This document shows, piece after piece, positions 51,769 to 61,518 of a stretch of DNA of 64,000 nt. Every line of letters starts with the position of its first letter. The first letter of the stretch is position 1. The DNA is from Bacteroidota bacterium (GTDB taxonomy: Bacteria; Bacteroidota; Bacteroidia; Chitinophagales; Chitinophagaceae), in NCBI GenBank assembly GCA_030706735.1, contig JAUZNZ010000008.1:1-64000 (forward strand), given 5' to 3'. The translations under genes and the position numbers were made by a program. The notes beneath the pieces are model-generated. The model saw only the letters and a program-made list of their open reading frames with translations, made no database searches and had not been told where the DNA came from.

Positions 51769-52917
51769 TTATGCCGGACCATGGTTTCGGAGGGAAATAG
51801 CAACCTCCTCCATGCCGGCTGCAATGGCTTCGAAAGAGAGTTTTGACCGGAACTGCTCAAGCGTCTTACGTCGTTCGGACGCAATATCCATGTCGGACGT
51901 TGCCATCAGGGCCGCCAGCAGGCCTTGCTGGTCACCTGCGGCATACAACCGGCCGCATCGGCCATGACCGGTCATCATGCGAAAAGAAGGGATGTCCGTC
52001 AGGATAGGGATGCAACCGCAGGACATGGCCTCGCAGACCGCTGCGCCGCTGCCTTCATACCAGGAACCGGACACGATGAAATCGGCGCTGCTATACCAGT
52101 CTTGCAGACGGCCATGATCCTGCGCCCCGACCAGAATGACCTCCCTCCGATCTCCCTGTTCCCGATCTCCGTCCTTCCCGTCTGCCCTTTCTCCTTCGAG
52201 GAGCCGTTCTATTTCACCCAATAATTCCGTGGTATGGAAGATCATGTATAGCCGCGGTCCGGGGCGGACACGCGCATACTGCAAAAAAGCGCGTAGTACC
52301 ATCAATGGGTTCTTGTTTTGATCCAGCCGGCCCACCCACAGCCAGACGGGCTGACCCTGCACCCCCGTTGTAGATCGCGCCATTTCCCGGTCCGACGGGT
52401 GAAAGACGGAAGAGACCTCCATGACCTCATGGATCTTTCGCCTGTCAGCCAGGTTTCCGCGGTCCACCCAATCCGAACCCATCTCTTTTGAACTGAAGAA
52501 GTAGGCGTCGATGCATCGGTCGGCCATACGCTGCAGGAGCTTCCTGATCCCCGTGAAAGGCTTTTCGGCGTGATTCTGCGCGATGATCACGACCTCATTC
52601 CCCAGACGCCACCGCAACTGGATGACCTGCCAGGGGTAATGAAGCCCCGATACGACGACGACGTCGGGATGCAGGGCGGCGACAAACCGGTGCAATGCCC
52701 ATGGCCAGTGAAGCTTTCCCTTGCCATAGTCTCCAAAGTAGTACTGGACACCCTCATGGAGGCAACTTCCCGTATAATTGATTCGTTCTATACGAATGAC
52801 GGAATGTCTTTCACTCAGACAGCTCAGGGACCCGGTATATATCTTTATCCTCGCGAACCAATCCCCGGGTGAATGAATGTCCGGAGAATAATTATGACTG
52901 ACGAACACAAATTTCAT
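51769..52917 (-). CDS. glycosyltransferase family 4
   Basis: This is a GT-B transferase on the opposite strand. MKFVFVSHNYSPDIHSPGDW is the N-terminus from the ATG at 52917; an ATG at 52941 would add eight residues. The donor part has LWVGRLDQNKNPLMVLRAF and SWYEGSGAAVCEAMSCGCIP. It lies head-to-tail against the previous GT4 and is divergent from the methyltransferase. Its opposite strand suggests it is expressed separately. Confidence 0.9.
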   Translation of the reverse strand: MKFVFVSHNYSPDIHSPGDWFARIKIYTGSLSCLSERHSVIRIERINYTGSCLHEGVQYYFGDYGKGKLHWPWALHRFVAALHPDVVVVSGLHYPWQVIQLRWRLGNEVVIIAQNHAEKPFTGIRKLLQRMADRCIDAYFFSSKEMGSDWVDRGNLADRRKIHEVMEVSSVFHPSDREMARSTTGVQGQPVWLWVGRLDQNKNPLMVLRAFLQYARVRPGPRLYMIFHTTELLGEIERLLEGERADGKDGDREQGDRREVILVGAQDHGRLQDWYSSADFIVSGSWYEGSGAAVCEAMSCGCIPILTDIPSFRMMTGHGRCGRLYAAGDQQGLLAALMATSDMDIASERRKTLEQFRSKLSFEAIAAGMEEVAISLRNHGPA

Positions 52918-52946
52918 CCGTACCGCATTTACATAACTCAAATTAC

Positions 52947-52954
52947 TATTTTTA
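52947..52954 (+). promoter_or_regulatory. putative -7 element before the methyltransferase gene
   Basis: TATTTTTA, followed by GGG, is one base off TAnnTTTG and lies 18 bases before the ATG at 52973. It resembles the TAAATTTAGG sites at 26144 and 31069. No -33 box was seen. Confidence 0.25.
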
Positions 52955-52972
52955 GGGCCCTTATATTCCGTT

Positions 52973-53647
52973 ATGCCGACAAAACCGATGAGAAATATTT
53001 TCTTTTATGATCAGATCGCGCAGGACTATGACGCGATCATGGAAGAAGAACGCTCCAACGGTTTGGTGAGACAAAAGGTGATCCGCAAATTCCTGGAAAC
53101 GGTCGCTCCGGGACGCGTGCTTGATTTCGGAGGAGGGACTGGCAGCGACCTGGGTTGGCTGACGGATCACTATTATCATGTTATCTTCTGCGAGCCTTCC
53201 GTAAAAATGAAGGATCTCGCGATCCGCCGCCATCAGCGGAAGAGTTTGCCCGGGCATGTGGAGTTCCTTTCCGGTCCAGCCGTCGATTTCACCGGCTGGA
53301 ACAGGGACCTTCCGTTTTATCCTCCGGCCGACGCCATCCTGGCTAATTTCGCCGTTATCAATTGCATTGAGGATATCGACACCTTGTTCAGGAGCCTGTC
53401 CCTGGTCGTCCGTCCGGGAGGCAGCCTGATTGCCTTGCTGCTCCGCCCGAATTGGAGGCATACCCTGCGGTCCATGGCGGGGCTGGCGCCAGGTACGCTG
53501 GAAGTCCGGTATAAGGGCTATGAGCAAACGGTTTATGTACATACCCCGGTGGCCGTCAGACGGGCTTCCGGGGATTATTTTGATTTCAGCGGCTGGCGCT
53601 CCTTGCATGGGTCGGTATTCTCCATTTTACACCTGACCCGCAAATGA
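52973..53647 (+). CDS. class I SAM-dependent methyltransferase
   Basis: This is a 224-residue Rossmann methyltransferase. RVLDFGGGTGSDLGWLTDHY is the SAM site (motif I), FCEPS the acidic end of strand two, and ADAILANFAVINCIED the strand-four region; VRPGGSLIALLL is motif III-like. The substrate is unknown. It overlaps the next gene by four bases, so the flavin-reductase-like protein should be its partner in this pathway. Confidence 0.9.
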   Translation: MPTKPMRNIFFYDQIAQDYDAIMEEERSNGLVRQKVIRKFLETVAPGRVLDFGGGTGSDLGWLTDHYYHVIFCEPSVKMKDLAIRRHQRKSLPGHVEFLSGPAVDFTGWNRDLPFYPPADAILANFAVINCIEDIDTLFRSLSLVVRPGGSLIALLLRPNWRHTLRSMAGLAPGTLEVRYKGYEQTVYVHTPVAVRRASGDYFDFSGWRSLHGSVFSILHLTRK

Positions 53648-54594
53648 AGGAACTTTTCCGGAAAATACTGTTCGGAGAGGCCCTGATCAGGGAATATGCA
53701 ACCGTTCGCATCGGGGAAGAGATCAGGGAAAGAGTGTACCTGCGCAAGAATGCCGGCGACGCACCCCGGGATGTATCCCGCACACACTGGGTGCTATGCC
53801 TCGACCCGCTGGTTTTTGGCATATGGACCGAAACGACGCCGGACAACGTCGGCGATGGGATAAGCCATTGGCTTTATTTTAGGGATGGCCCCTGCAAACC
53901 CGGCGAGGACCCGGAGAGGCAGGCCGTCGCCGTGGCAGAGCTTGAATTTATGGACAGGATAGAAGAGGCCGGCGGCTGCCTGTTGCTCTTCAGGCTGGTC
54001 TCCTGCCGCGTCCATCATATCGCCGCATTCAAGACCCGGCTGCTCTATTCGAAATATTATCGCAAGCCGGGACTCTCTTTCGATAAATTGAAGGCCTTTG
54101 CCACGGCGTATAGTTATCCCCGAAAGGTACGTCTCGTGTCTTTCCGCGGAGAAAATTATTACAATATCTTTCCCATGGATCTGCTCGGGGACATACCCCG
54201 GGCAGGACGTTTTGTCTTTGGCCTGCGGCATTCAAATGTGGCCCTTTCCCGTATCATCGCGGAAAAGAAGATAGTGGTGTCTGAAGTTCCGTCCGGATCG
54301 AAGGAGATGATCTACCAATTGGGCAGCCATCATAGTTCGGTTCCCCCGCCCGTGGCCGAACTGCCATTCGCCGTCATCCCCAGCCCCGCGTTTGGTTTTT
54401 GGGTGCCCGCCTGGGCGGAGAGTTGCAAAGAGATACGCATCCTGCGAACCATGGACCTGGGCAGCCACATGCTCATGTGGGGCGAGCCGGTAGGAGAATT
54501 GCTGTTGAATCCGGTCTCGGATCATTTGCATCATATCCACTTCCTGATGTATTTGCATCAGCTTAAAAAGAGATCAGGGTACCTTCCGGCATAG
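53644..54594 (+). CDS. flavin reductase-like (split-barrel) protein, tentative
   Basis: This 316-residue protein has no signal peptide. RKVRLVSFRGENYYNIFPMD, GRFVFGLRHSNVALSRIIAE and SESCKEIRI-type strands (AWAESCKEIRILRTMDLGSH) look like the FMN-binding split-barrel of flavin reductases, in which a Thr/Ser- and Asn-rich loop binds FMN. The first 130 residues are not recognised. It overlaps the preceding methyltransferase gene. Its role could be supplying reduced flavin or acting on a pathway intermediate. The family call is uncertain. Confidence 0.5.
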   Translation: MKELFRKILFGEALIREYATVRIGEEIRERVYLRKNAGDAPRDVSRTHWVLCLDPLVFGIWTETTPDNVGDGISHWLYFRDGPCKPGEDPERQAVAVAELEFMDRIEEAGGCLLLFRLVSCRVHHIAAFKTRLLYSKYYRKPGLSFDKLKAFATAYSYPRKVRLVSFRGENYYNIFPMDLLGDIPRAGRFVFGLRHSNVALSRIIAEKKIVVSEVPSGSKEMIYQLGSHHSSVPPPVAELPFAVIPSPAFGFWVPAWAESCKEIRILRTMDLGSHMLMWGEPVGELLLNPVSDHLHHIHFLMYLHQLKKRSGYLPA

Positions 54595-54617
54595 GCCCCC
54601 GGTCAAAACTCCTCCGC

Positions 54618-55793
54618 TCAATCGACCTCCACCGGGATCTCCGCTCCGGGATGAGCTTCCCTGATCCGTCTGATGAGGCCGGGCAGATCGCCGTACACAA
54701 ATTTTCGACTATGCCCGACAGTGACCGGGCAGAATCCGGCATGACCGGGGTAGAGACCTTCAGGGCCCGTGGCCAGAGCGGCGTCGAAGAGCCGAACCTT
54801 CCCATGATAGAGTACGAGCAGGATGTCCTCGGGATTTATCGAAAACAAGGCGTCCATTCCCGTGGATGGGCCGGGTCGGGCAACGACCAGGTCGGCATAC
54901 ATGCCCGGCACGAGACTGCCGGTGTCGGCCAGTCCCCATACCGGGGCCGCCTTGCTCGTAAGGCTTGCCAATAGTTCCTGATCGGTCAGTAGGCCCGATC
55001 GCCTTGCCAGGCGGATCTGTTCCCAGATATTCCAGTCCGAGGTCAGCGTGGAGTCCGTGCCGAACAGGATCGGCAGGCGGTTCTTCAAGCGGTCTACCGC
55101 GGCGGTACGGTCCAATAGCCGATAGTTCGAGTCAATGCACCAGACCAGGGCCTTGAACCCCGCTGCCTGCTCCTCATTCATGGCCACGCCATGTATGCCG
55201 ATAAGGGGGGTGCGCAGCAGGTTCCAGGCAAGGAGCCGGTCGATCTCGCGCGCCGCCATCTCATCCGTTCCTTCCCCGACATGGATCACCACGGCCCGTT
55301 TGCCCCCGAACGGACGATTGATCTTCCATTTCCAGTTCTTTTCAAAGCCTACCGAATGCAGGGATCGGGTCTGCAGTACGCCGATGCCCGCGGCATCCGG
55401 ATCGATGGACAAACGATCTCCATGATTGACTACCGTCGTTACCCCGTTCAGAAGGTTCTTGTACAGGCCCCAGGAAATTCGTAAAGACTGCGGTATCCGC
55501 AATACTTCGCCGATCTGCGACCGGTTGTTGTCGTGGATATCTTGTCCCCACTGGCGGTAATTGGAATAGATCCGGTTTGCCATGGCCGGAAAGAGGTTGA
55601 AGTCCAGGTGGTCATGGGAATTGATGAGGCCCGGCAGAACAATGGCCCCGGACAAGACCGCATCAAGGCCCTCGGGCGAAAAACGGCTGTCGGTCACCGA
55701 GGGATCGATGCTACTGATCCGCTCATTTTCGATCCGAATATCCACCGGCCCGGGACGGCTGCCCCCGGCAAGCCGAAGGTTACACAGCTTCAT
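54618..55793 (-). CDS. amidohydrolase (cytosine/adenosine deaminase-like)
   Basis: This is a metal-dependent hydrolase of the amidohydrolase superfamily, in the branch with chlorohydrolases and SAH/adenosine-type deaminases. VLPGLINSHDHLDFNLF carries the HxH site, HVGEGTDE and IGIHGVAM the next ligands, and LFGTDSTLTSDWNIWEQI the Asp. A composite beta domain closes the sequence (GMYADLVVARPG). It overlaps the upstream methyltransferase by four bases. The substrate is unknown; an aminated or deaminated base or sugar is possible. Confidence 0.85.
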   Translation of the reverse strand: MKLCNLRLAGGSRPGPVDIRIENERISSIDPSVTDSRFSPEGLDAVLSGAIVLPGLINSHDHLDFNLFPAMANRIYSNYRQWGQDIHDNNRSQIGEVLRIPQSLRISWGLYKNLLNGVTTVVNHGDRLSIDPDAAGIGVLQTRSLHSVGFEKNWKWKINRPFGGKRAVVIHVGEGTDEMAAREIDRLLAWNLLRTPLIGIHGVAMNEEQAAGFKALVWCIDSNYRLLDRTAAVDRLKNRLPILFGTDSTLTSDWNIWEQIRLARRSGLLTDQELLASLTSKAAPVWGLADTGSLVPGMYADLVVARPGPSTGMDALFSINPEDILLVLYHGKVRLFDAALATGPEGLYPGHAGFCPVTVGHSRKFVYGDLPGLIRRIREAHPGAEIPVEVD

Positions 55794-56530
55794 GGACCCG
55801 GAGCAATTAAATGAAGGCCGTAAATGATCCTGACGCCATAAAATCGATCATAGAGGGCAAGAGCTTGTTGCTGCTCATAGTAGGGCCGGACCGCATCGTC
55901 GATCACTTTCTCCACGCAACGTTCGATCCGCAGATTGAGCTCTCCGGCGATCTCCTTCAGCCTGTCAAGTGGATGGATATGGTTCCTCACGGCCAGGACC
56001 CGGTCATTGTGCCGGAAGGTCCGCTGGCCACCCCTTGCGAGGGCATCGGGATGGTAATCGGTGATCAGGATGGATCCACCCGGCCTTAAGACCCTCCGCC
56101 ACTCCTGCAAGGCGGATGCAATATCGTCTATATGGGCTACCGTCAGCGTGGACAGGACAAGATCGCAGGTTTCGTCGGCGAGGCCCGGCAACCGCTCATC
56201 CCTCAGCAAATGGGTCTCCGCTCCGGGATATTTCCTCTGCAACATGCCCAGCATGCCCGGGGATACATCATAGCCTGCCAACCTGGCGGGCTGGGCCTCC
56301 AGCAGCCTGGCCCAATGACGGCCAGTACCGCAGCCGACATCAGCCACGATCTTGCCCCGGATCACCAGATCAGACATCAATTCCGAGCATACTTGTTCAT
56401 CGAGGGCGAGCATCAGATTCCCAGGCTGGTCGTCGTAGCCCTCCGCCCATTGGTCATAGGCCTTTGCCGGCTCCAGTTCTTTTTTCCGGATCGATGGGAA
56501 ATACCGCCTGAGTCTGTTCAATAGAGGCAT
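55790..56530 (-). CDS. class I SAM-dependent methyltransferase
   Basis: This is a 246-residue methyltransferase, UbiE/COQ5-like. KAYDQWAEGYDDQPGN opens it, IVADVGCGTGRHWARLLE is motif I, CDLVLSTLTVAHIDD is at strand four, and LRPGGSILITDYHPDA is motif III. It is the first gene of a two-gene minus-strand operon with the amidohydrolase and is divergent from the radical SAM gene at 56614. Confidence 0.9.
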   Translation of the reverse strand: MPLLNRLRRYFPSIRKKELEPAKAYDQWAEGYDDQPGNLMLALDEQVCSELMSDLVIRGKIVADVGCGTGRHWARLLEAQPARLAGYDVSPGMLGMLQRKYPGAETHLLRDERLPGLADETCDLVLSTLTVAHIDDIASALQEWRRVLRPGGSILITDYHPDALARGGQRTFRHNDRVLAVRNHIHPLDRLKEIAGELNLRIERCVEKVIDDAVRPYYEQQQALALYDRFYGVRIIYGLHLIAPGP

Positions 56531-56613
56531 CCTTTGAAGAATAATCAGCGTTTAGTATGAATAGAAATCACAAAGGTATACACAAAACGACTACCAAGTA
56601 AGTAATAGACTAT

Positions 56614-58113
56614 ATGAATAAGGTTCTTTTGTACAATCCGGTCAGTGCCATCGCTAAGCACCGGGTGCCTAATTCTCTTATGAATATAGCTGCGTCGGTC
56701 GAGGGGATGTTCGAGTGGGTGATCGTCGATGGTAACCGGGAACCCGATCCCTATCGGAAGATTGCCGGCTATCTGGCAACCGGTGAATACAAGTACATCG
56801 GATTTACCGTCATGCCCGGGCCGCAGGCCAAACAAGCCATTCCATTCGCCAAACGGATCCGGAGAGAGTTTCCCGGCACCGTCATGATCTGGGGCGGATA
56901 TTTTCCCACCAACCACTACAAGGTCGTGCTGAATTCCGGCTATGTCGATTTCGTGATCAACGGCCCGGGAGACCATGCCTTTCCCCGTCTGCTCCGGGCA
57001 TTGGAAAACAATGAACCCTACGAACTGATCCGGAATGTCATTTATCGGTCCGGAGACAAAGTGATCAAGACTACGAAGGAGGATCTGATCGAGCAGGACA
57101 CCCTGCCCCCCCTGCCATACGATAAACTGGCCGGATTCTATCCGATCGAGAAGTACCTGGGAAAAACCTACCTGGGGAACCGGACCCTGGCCTACCATTC
57201 CAGTATCGGTTGCCCTTTCACCTGTTCGTTCTGCGCCGTGGTTCCGACCTATGAGGCCAGATGGAAGGCCAAATCGGCGGAACATGTCTATCGTGACGTC
57301 AAGTATATCAAGGAACGCTGGGGCGCCGATGCCATCGAGTTCCACGACAACAATTTCTTCGTGTCGGAGCGGCGGACGGTCGAATTTTCCCGGTTGCTGA
57401 AACCCGAGAAGATGAACTGGTGGGGAATGGCCAGGATCGATACCATGGATAAATTCAAGGACGAGTCCCTGGCCCTGATCAGGGAGGCGGGCTGCAAGAT
57501 CATCTTTTTCGGAGCAGAGAGCGGGAACGACTCGGTATTGAAGCAACTCGATAAGGGCGGTACGCAGACCGGCGAACAGATCGTACGATTCGCCGAACGA
57601 TTGAAGAAATTCGATATCATCCCGGAATATTCCTTCGTGCTCGGAACGCCTGCCGAAACGCCCGAAAAGGTCATGGCGCAGATCGAGTTCGATATCGACT
57701 TTATCCGGCGGGTAAAGGCGGTCAATCCCAGGACCGAGATCGTCCTGTATACGTATAGCCCCGTTCCAACCGAGGGATCGGAGCTCTATCAGCAGGTACT
57801 GGCGACCGGGTTCCAATATCCCCGGACCCTCGAAGATTGGGTCAGCCCCCAGTGGGAACGGTTCGACATGCGCAAAAACCCCCTGACGCCCTGGCTTACC
57901 CCCGCGATGATCGAAAAGATCAGGAATTTCGAGACGGTGCTGAACGGCTATTATCCGACCGTCTCTGACATTCGCCTGAATACCTTTAAGCGCAAGATGA
58001 TCCATTTCGTTTCAGGCCTGCGCTACCGGGCGAATATGTACAAATATCCTTACGAAATAAAGCTCCTGCACAGGCTGTGGAAATACCGCCAGCCTGAGAT
58101 TCAGGGTTTCTAA
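56614..58113 (+). CDS. B12-binding-domain radical SAM enzyme
   Basis: The N-terminal 180 residues form a cobalamin-binding Rossmann-type domain (MNKVLLYNPVSAIAKHRVPN; IGFTVMPGPQAKQAIPFAKR; VMIWGGYFPTN). The radical SAM barrel has the cluster motif CPFTCSFC with Cys200, Cys204 and Cys207, followed by VEFHDNNF-type and GAESGNDSVL strands. The C-terminal 100 residues are helical. Such enzymes do methylations or skeletal changes on unactivated carbons, or join C-C bonds. The substrate is unknown. It starts the longest co-directional run at the end of the window. Confidence 0.92.
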   Translation: MNKVLLYNPVSAIAKHRVPNSLMNIAASVEGMFEWVIVDGNREPDPYRKIAGYLATGEYKYIGFTVMPGPQAKQAIPFAKRIRREFPGTVMIWGGYFPTNHYKVVLNSGYVDFVINGPGDHAFPRLLRALENNEPYELIRNVIYRSGDKVIKTTKEDLIEQDTLPPLPYDKLAGFYPIEKYLGKTYLGNRTLAYHSSIGCPFTCSFCAVVPTYEARWKAKSAEHVYRDVKYIKERWGADAIEFHDNNFFVSERRTVEFSRLLKPEKMNWWGMARIDTMDKFKDESLALIREAGCKIIFFGAESGNDSVLKQLDKGGTQTGEQIVRFAERLKKFDIIPEYSFVLGTPAETPEKVMAQIEFDIDFIRRVKAVNPRTEIVLYTYSPVPTEGSELYQQVLATGFQYPRTLEDWVSPQWERFDMRKNPLTPWLTPAMIEKIRNFETVLNGYYPTVSDIRLNTFKRKMIHFVSGLRYRANMYKYPYEIKLLHRLWKYRQPEIQGF

Positions 58114-58126
58114 ACTAATAAAAGCC

Positions 58127-58891
58127 ATGGGATTACCCGACTCTTCCATTTTGACAAATATCCAGGTTCCGGGCCGGACGACCCCCTCGGACATCCTGTT
58201 CGAGAAGAAATATATCACCACCAGGGGGCTCGAGAACAGGCTATATTCCGATGACGAGTTGATCCGGCTTCCGGAGATCGACCCCGAACACACGCACTAT
58301 CGCGAATGGCAGCTGCGGCAGCGTTCGGGCAGACGCATTGTCCGCTATCTGACCGGGAAGAAAAAAGCCCTGGATATCCTGGAGATAGGCTGCGGTAACG
58401 GTTGGCTGTCCCACCAGCTGGCCGGGATCCCCGGAACCCGGGTAACAGGGTTAGATATCAATTTCACGGAATTGCAACAGGCCGCCAGGGTATTCAGCGA
58501 TGATCCGAACCTGGTCTTTATCCACGGAGACATCCGGTCGGGCATCTTATACGGCAGGCAATTCGATTGCATCGTATTTGCTGCATCGATCCAATACTTC
58601 GCCTCGCTGAAAAAGATCGTCTATCTTTCTTTGTCCTACCTAAAGCCGGGAGGTGAGATCCATATTTTCGATTCCCATTTTTACCGGCCGAAGGAGTTGG
58701 AGACGGCCAGAAGAAGAACAATGGCCTACTATACCTCTCTCGGATACCCGGAAATGGCCGATTTTTATTTTCACCATGGCGTGAGGGACCTGCGGTCCTT
58801 TCACCACAGCATACTTTACAACCCGCTCTCTTTCCGGAACAGGCTGCTTAGAGGGAAGACGCCATTCCTTTGGGTTCGGATAACCAAATAA
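58127..58891 (+). CDS. class I SAM-dependent methyltransferase
   Basis: This is a 254-residue methyltransferase with a 70-residue N-terminal extension. DILEIGCGNGWLSHQLAGIP is motif I and TGLDIN the acidic residue; FDCIVFAASIQYFASLKKIV and LKPGGEIHIFDSHFY are the later motifs. It lies 13 bases after the radical SAM gene and seven bases before the SPASM-type gene, so it is in one operon with both. Confidence 0.88.
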   Translation: MGLPDSSILTNIQVPGRTTPSDILFEKKYITTRGLENRLYSDDELIRLPEIDPEHTHYREWQLRQRSGRRIVRYLTGKKKALDILEIGCGNGWLSHQLAGIPGTRVTGLDINFTELQQAARVFSDDPNLVFIHGDIRSGILYGRQFDCIVFAASIQYFASLKKIVYLSLSYLKPGGEIHIFDSHFYRPKELETARRRTMAYYTSLGYPEMADFYFHHGVRDLRSFHHSILYNPLSFRNRLLRGKTPFLWVRITK

Positions 58892-58898
58892 TGATACA

Positions 58899-59939
58899 AT
58901 GGCTATCGGTTCGCTCTATCATACGTTTCAACGGTACCGGACGCTGCAGACGGACAAGATCTCGGCCCTTCCCATCGTGATCCTGATGCCCCACAGCGCC
59001 TGCAACTGCAAATGCGTGATGTGCGACATCTGGAAAGGCAATCATAACCTGAAACAACTCACGGAACGCGACGTGGAGGCCCTGATGGATAGCCTGAAAC
59101 GGCTCGGCACCCGCCAGGTCGTCATGTCCGGCGGAGAGGCGCTGCTCAATCCGAATTTTTTCTCTTTCTGCGATATCCTGCGCAGAGGAAATATCAGGAT
59201 CACCCTGCTCTCGACCGGCCTTTCCCTGCATCGCCATGCCGCCCGGCTGATCGGCTCGGTGGACGATATCATTATTTCGCTGGACGGGGACGAACGCCTC
59301 CACGACAGCATCCGTAACGTTCCGGGCGCATTCCGCAAGCTGAAGGAGGGAGTGGCCAGCCTGCACGCCCTCAAGCCATCGTTCCGGGTCACCGGCCGGT
59401 CCGTCATTCACCGGCTCAATTTCAGGCACTGGCCTGCCATCATCGAGGCGGGCGCCGCCATGGGGTTGGACCAATTGAGCTTTTTGCCGGCGGACGTGAG
59501 CAGCGAGGCATTCAACCGTGCTCAGCCCTGGGATGAGCCCAGGCAGCACGAGATCCTGCCGGGCCTGGAAGAACTTCCGGAATTGATGGAGATCATCCGG
59601 CAGATCATCCGGGACCAGGCTGCCCGGTTCGACTCTTCATTCATCGCGGAATCGCCGGCCAAACTGGCCCGGATCGGGGAATACTATGCGGCATTCTATG
59701 GCCTCAATCCCTTTCCCTACAAAAAGTGCAATGCTCCCTGGGTTTCGGCGGTCGTGGAGGCGGATGGCACGGTACGGCCCTGTTTCTTTCACGCCCCCCT
59801 GGGTAATATCCATGAGAATTCGCTGGCCGCGATCCTGAATAGCGAAAAAGCCGTCGGCTTCAGAAAGTCGTTGGATATGGATGCCGATCCGACCTGTGTC
59901 AAATGCGTCTGCTACCTGAACCTTTCACCGCGTTCCTAA
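58899..59939 (+). CDS. radical SAM/SPASM enzyme
   Basis: The radical SAM cluster is SACNCKCVMC with Cys35, Cys39 and Cys42, followed by VVMSGGEALLNP (the GGE motif). The C-terminal Cys-rich region (KCNAPWVSAVVEADGTVRPC, then DPTCVKCVCYLN) fits a SPASM/twitch domain with further Fe-S clusters. SPASM enzymes modify peptides, sugars or other small molecules. No precursor-peptide gene was found close by. It lies between a methyltransferase and a GT39-like gene. Confidence 0.9.
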   Translation: MAIGSLYHTFQRYRTLQTDKISALPIVILMPHSACNCKCVMCDIWKGNHNLKQLTERDVEALMDSLKRLGTRQVVMSGGEALLNPNFFSFCDILRRGNIRITLLSTGLSLHRHAARLIGSVDDIIISLDGDERLHDSIRNVPGAFRKLKEGVASLHALKPSFRVTGRSVIHRLNFRHWPAIIEAGAAMGLDQLSFLPADVSSEAFNRAQPWDEPRQHEILPGLEELPELMEIIRQIIRDQAARFDSSFIAESPAKLARIGEYYAAFYGLNPFPYKKCNAPWVSAVVEADGTVRPCFFHAPLGNIHENSLAAILNSEKAVGFRKSLDMDADPTCVKCVCYLNLSPRS

Positions 59940-59949
59940 TCTGTGCGAA

Positions 59950-61518
59950 ATGGAGAAGAACAAAGAACTGCCGCTAAGGATATTGTTTCCGTTGCTGACG
60001 GCCTACCTGGTCATCAGCATCGCGGGGATGCTCCGGCATGAATTGTGGCTGGACGAGGCGCAGCACTTCCTCATTGGCCGGGACAGCCATTCCTTTACGT
60101 CGATGTACTATAATATGCGCTACGACGGACATCCCCGGCTATGGAATTTCCTGCTCTACCTGATCACCCATTATATCACGGAAAGCTATGCAGGCATGCA
60201 GGTATTTCATCTGTTGATCACGACAGGCACGATATTCGTCTTCCTCCGCTATGCTCCTTTCCATCTCTTGATCAAGATATTGGTTATCTCAGGCTATTAC
60301 TTCCTTTTTGAATATAACCTGCTGAGCCGGAATTACGCGCTGGGCATACTGCTCCTCTTCATTTGCTGCGTATGGCTTCGCGATCCGCGGAAGAATATCG
60401 TCCGGATCGGATTGTTGCTCCTGCTCATGTGCAATACACATCTTTTTTACGCCTTCGCGGCGATCGGGATCTTCCTTTTCCTGCTTCCGGAGTTCGCGCG
60501 AAATAAAGAGCTTTTCACGCCGGGCTGGCTGGCATTCTCCGGCCTCTTCCTTGCCGGTCTGGCTTGCATAGCGGTCCAAACCATGACCCCGCAGGTCGAC
60601 AATTTCTATCACGTCCGGCCCTCGGAATGGCTGACGTCGAAGAACCTGTCCTTTACTGGCTACGGCCTAATCAGGGGATGGCTCCCCATTCCCCAGTTTT
60701 ATAGTGGTCATTTCTGGAATACCTACTGGCTGCAGGACCGGAATATAGGGACCATTTTGCGGGACATCCTTTTCCTATTTTTTCTGGCCTTTCCTGGTTT
60801 CGTCCTTTGGAAAACGGCACGCGGCCGGCGGGCCATGCTTTTCTATTACAGCAGCCTGACCATCTTGCTGGCTTTTTTCATCGTCACACAATTGGCGGCT
60901 TCGAGATATTTCGGGATGGTGTATATCTATTTCCTGGCTGCATGCTGGATGACGGGCAACGATTCCGGAGATGTCTTTTCAATGGATCACCTGCTGGGCC
61001 GCCCGCGTCTGAGAGGGTTCCTGCGTACCTCATGGTACGCTGTGCTGATCGCACAGATCCTGATCGGCGCCTTCGCACTGGAACAGGATTTCAGCCGCCC
61101 CTTCTCGCAGGCGAAGAACGCCATCGGATATATCCGCGATCGCGGACTGACAGGACAGGAAGTGGCGGTGGACGGCTACAACTCGGGCCCAATGCTGAGC
61201 GCCTACCTGGGCCGGATGGTATATTATCTCGATATCAGCCAGCCGGGCAGTTGGGTTTATTGGAAAACTTCCTATTTCCCCAATCCCAGGCGATCGCTCA
61301 CCGATGAGATGTCCCGGTCAGCCTATTTGCAGGGATTGGATAGGTTTATTCTGATCGCCAACCGGCAGGAGGATACGCATGAAATGCGGTTTGGCAACAC
61401 CGTTTTTCGGCTGCAATTGCTGGACCGGTTTGAAAACAGCATATTGGTGGCTGAAAATTTTTACGTCTATCAGGTAACCAGGACGGCGAATAATTCAACA
61501 TGGGCAATCAACAAATGA
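59950..61518 (+). CDS. GT39/PMT-like integral membrane glycosyltransferase
   Basis: This is a 522-residue membrane protein with about ten or more hydrophobic segments. HELWLDEAQHFLIGRD in the first loop is the DE motif of polyprenyl-phosphate-sugar transferases, and the C-terminal 120 residues form a soluble periplasmic domain. It probably adds a sugar from a lipid carrier on the periplasmic face. It overlaps the next radical SAM gene by four bases (ATGA). Confidence 0.78.
   Translation: MEKNKELPLRILFPLLTAYLVISIAGMLRHELWLDEAQHFLIGRDSHSFTSMYYNMRYDGHPRLWNFLLYLITHYITESYAGMQVFHLLITTGTIFVFLRYAPFHLLIKILVISGYYFLFEYNLLSRNYALGILLLFICCVWLRDPRKNIVRIGLLLLLMCNTHLFYAFAAIGIFLFLLPEFARNKELFTPGWLAFSGLFLAGLACIAVQTMTPQVDNFYHVRPSEWLTSKNLSFTGYGLIRGWLPIPQFYSGHFWNTYWLQDRNIGTILRDILFLFFLAFPGFVLWKTARGRRAMLFYYSSLTILLAFFIVTQLAASRYFGMVYIYFLAACWMTGNDSGDVFSMDHLLGRPRLRGFLRTSWYAVLIAQILIGAFALEQDFSRPFSQAKNAIGYIRDRGLTGQEVAVDGYNSGPMLSAYLGRMVYYLDISQPGSWVYWKTSYFPNPRRSLTDEMSRSAYLQGLDRFILIANRQEDTHEMRFGNTVFRLQLLDRFENSILVAENFYVYQVTRTANNSTWAINK

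Noticed and set aside
56545-58005. A 486-codon antisense open frame across the first B12 radical SAM gene
   Set aside because: It has no family-like motif and mirrors a clear radical SAM gene; long antisense frames are expected from the GC-rich third-position codon use.
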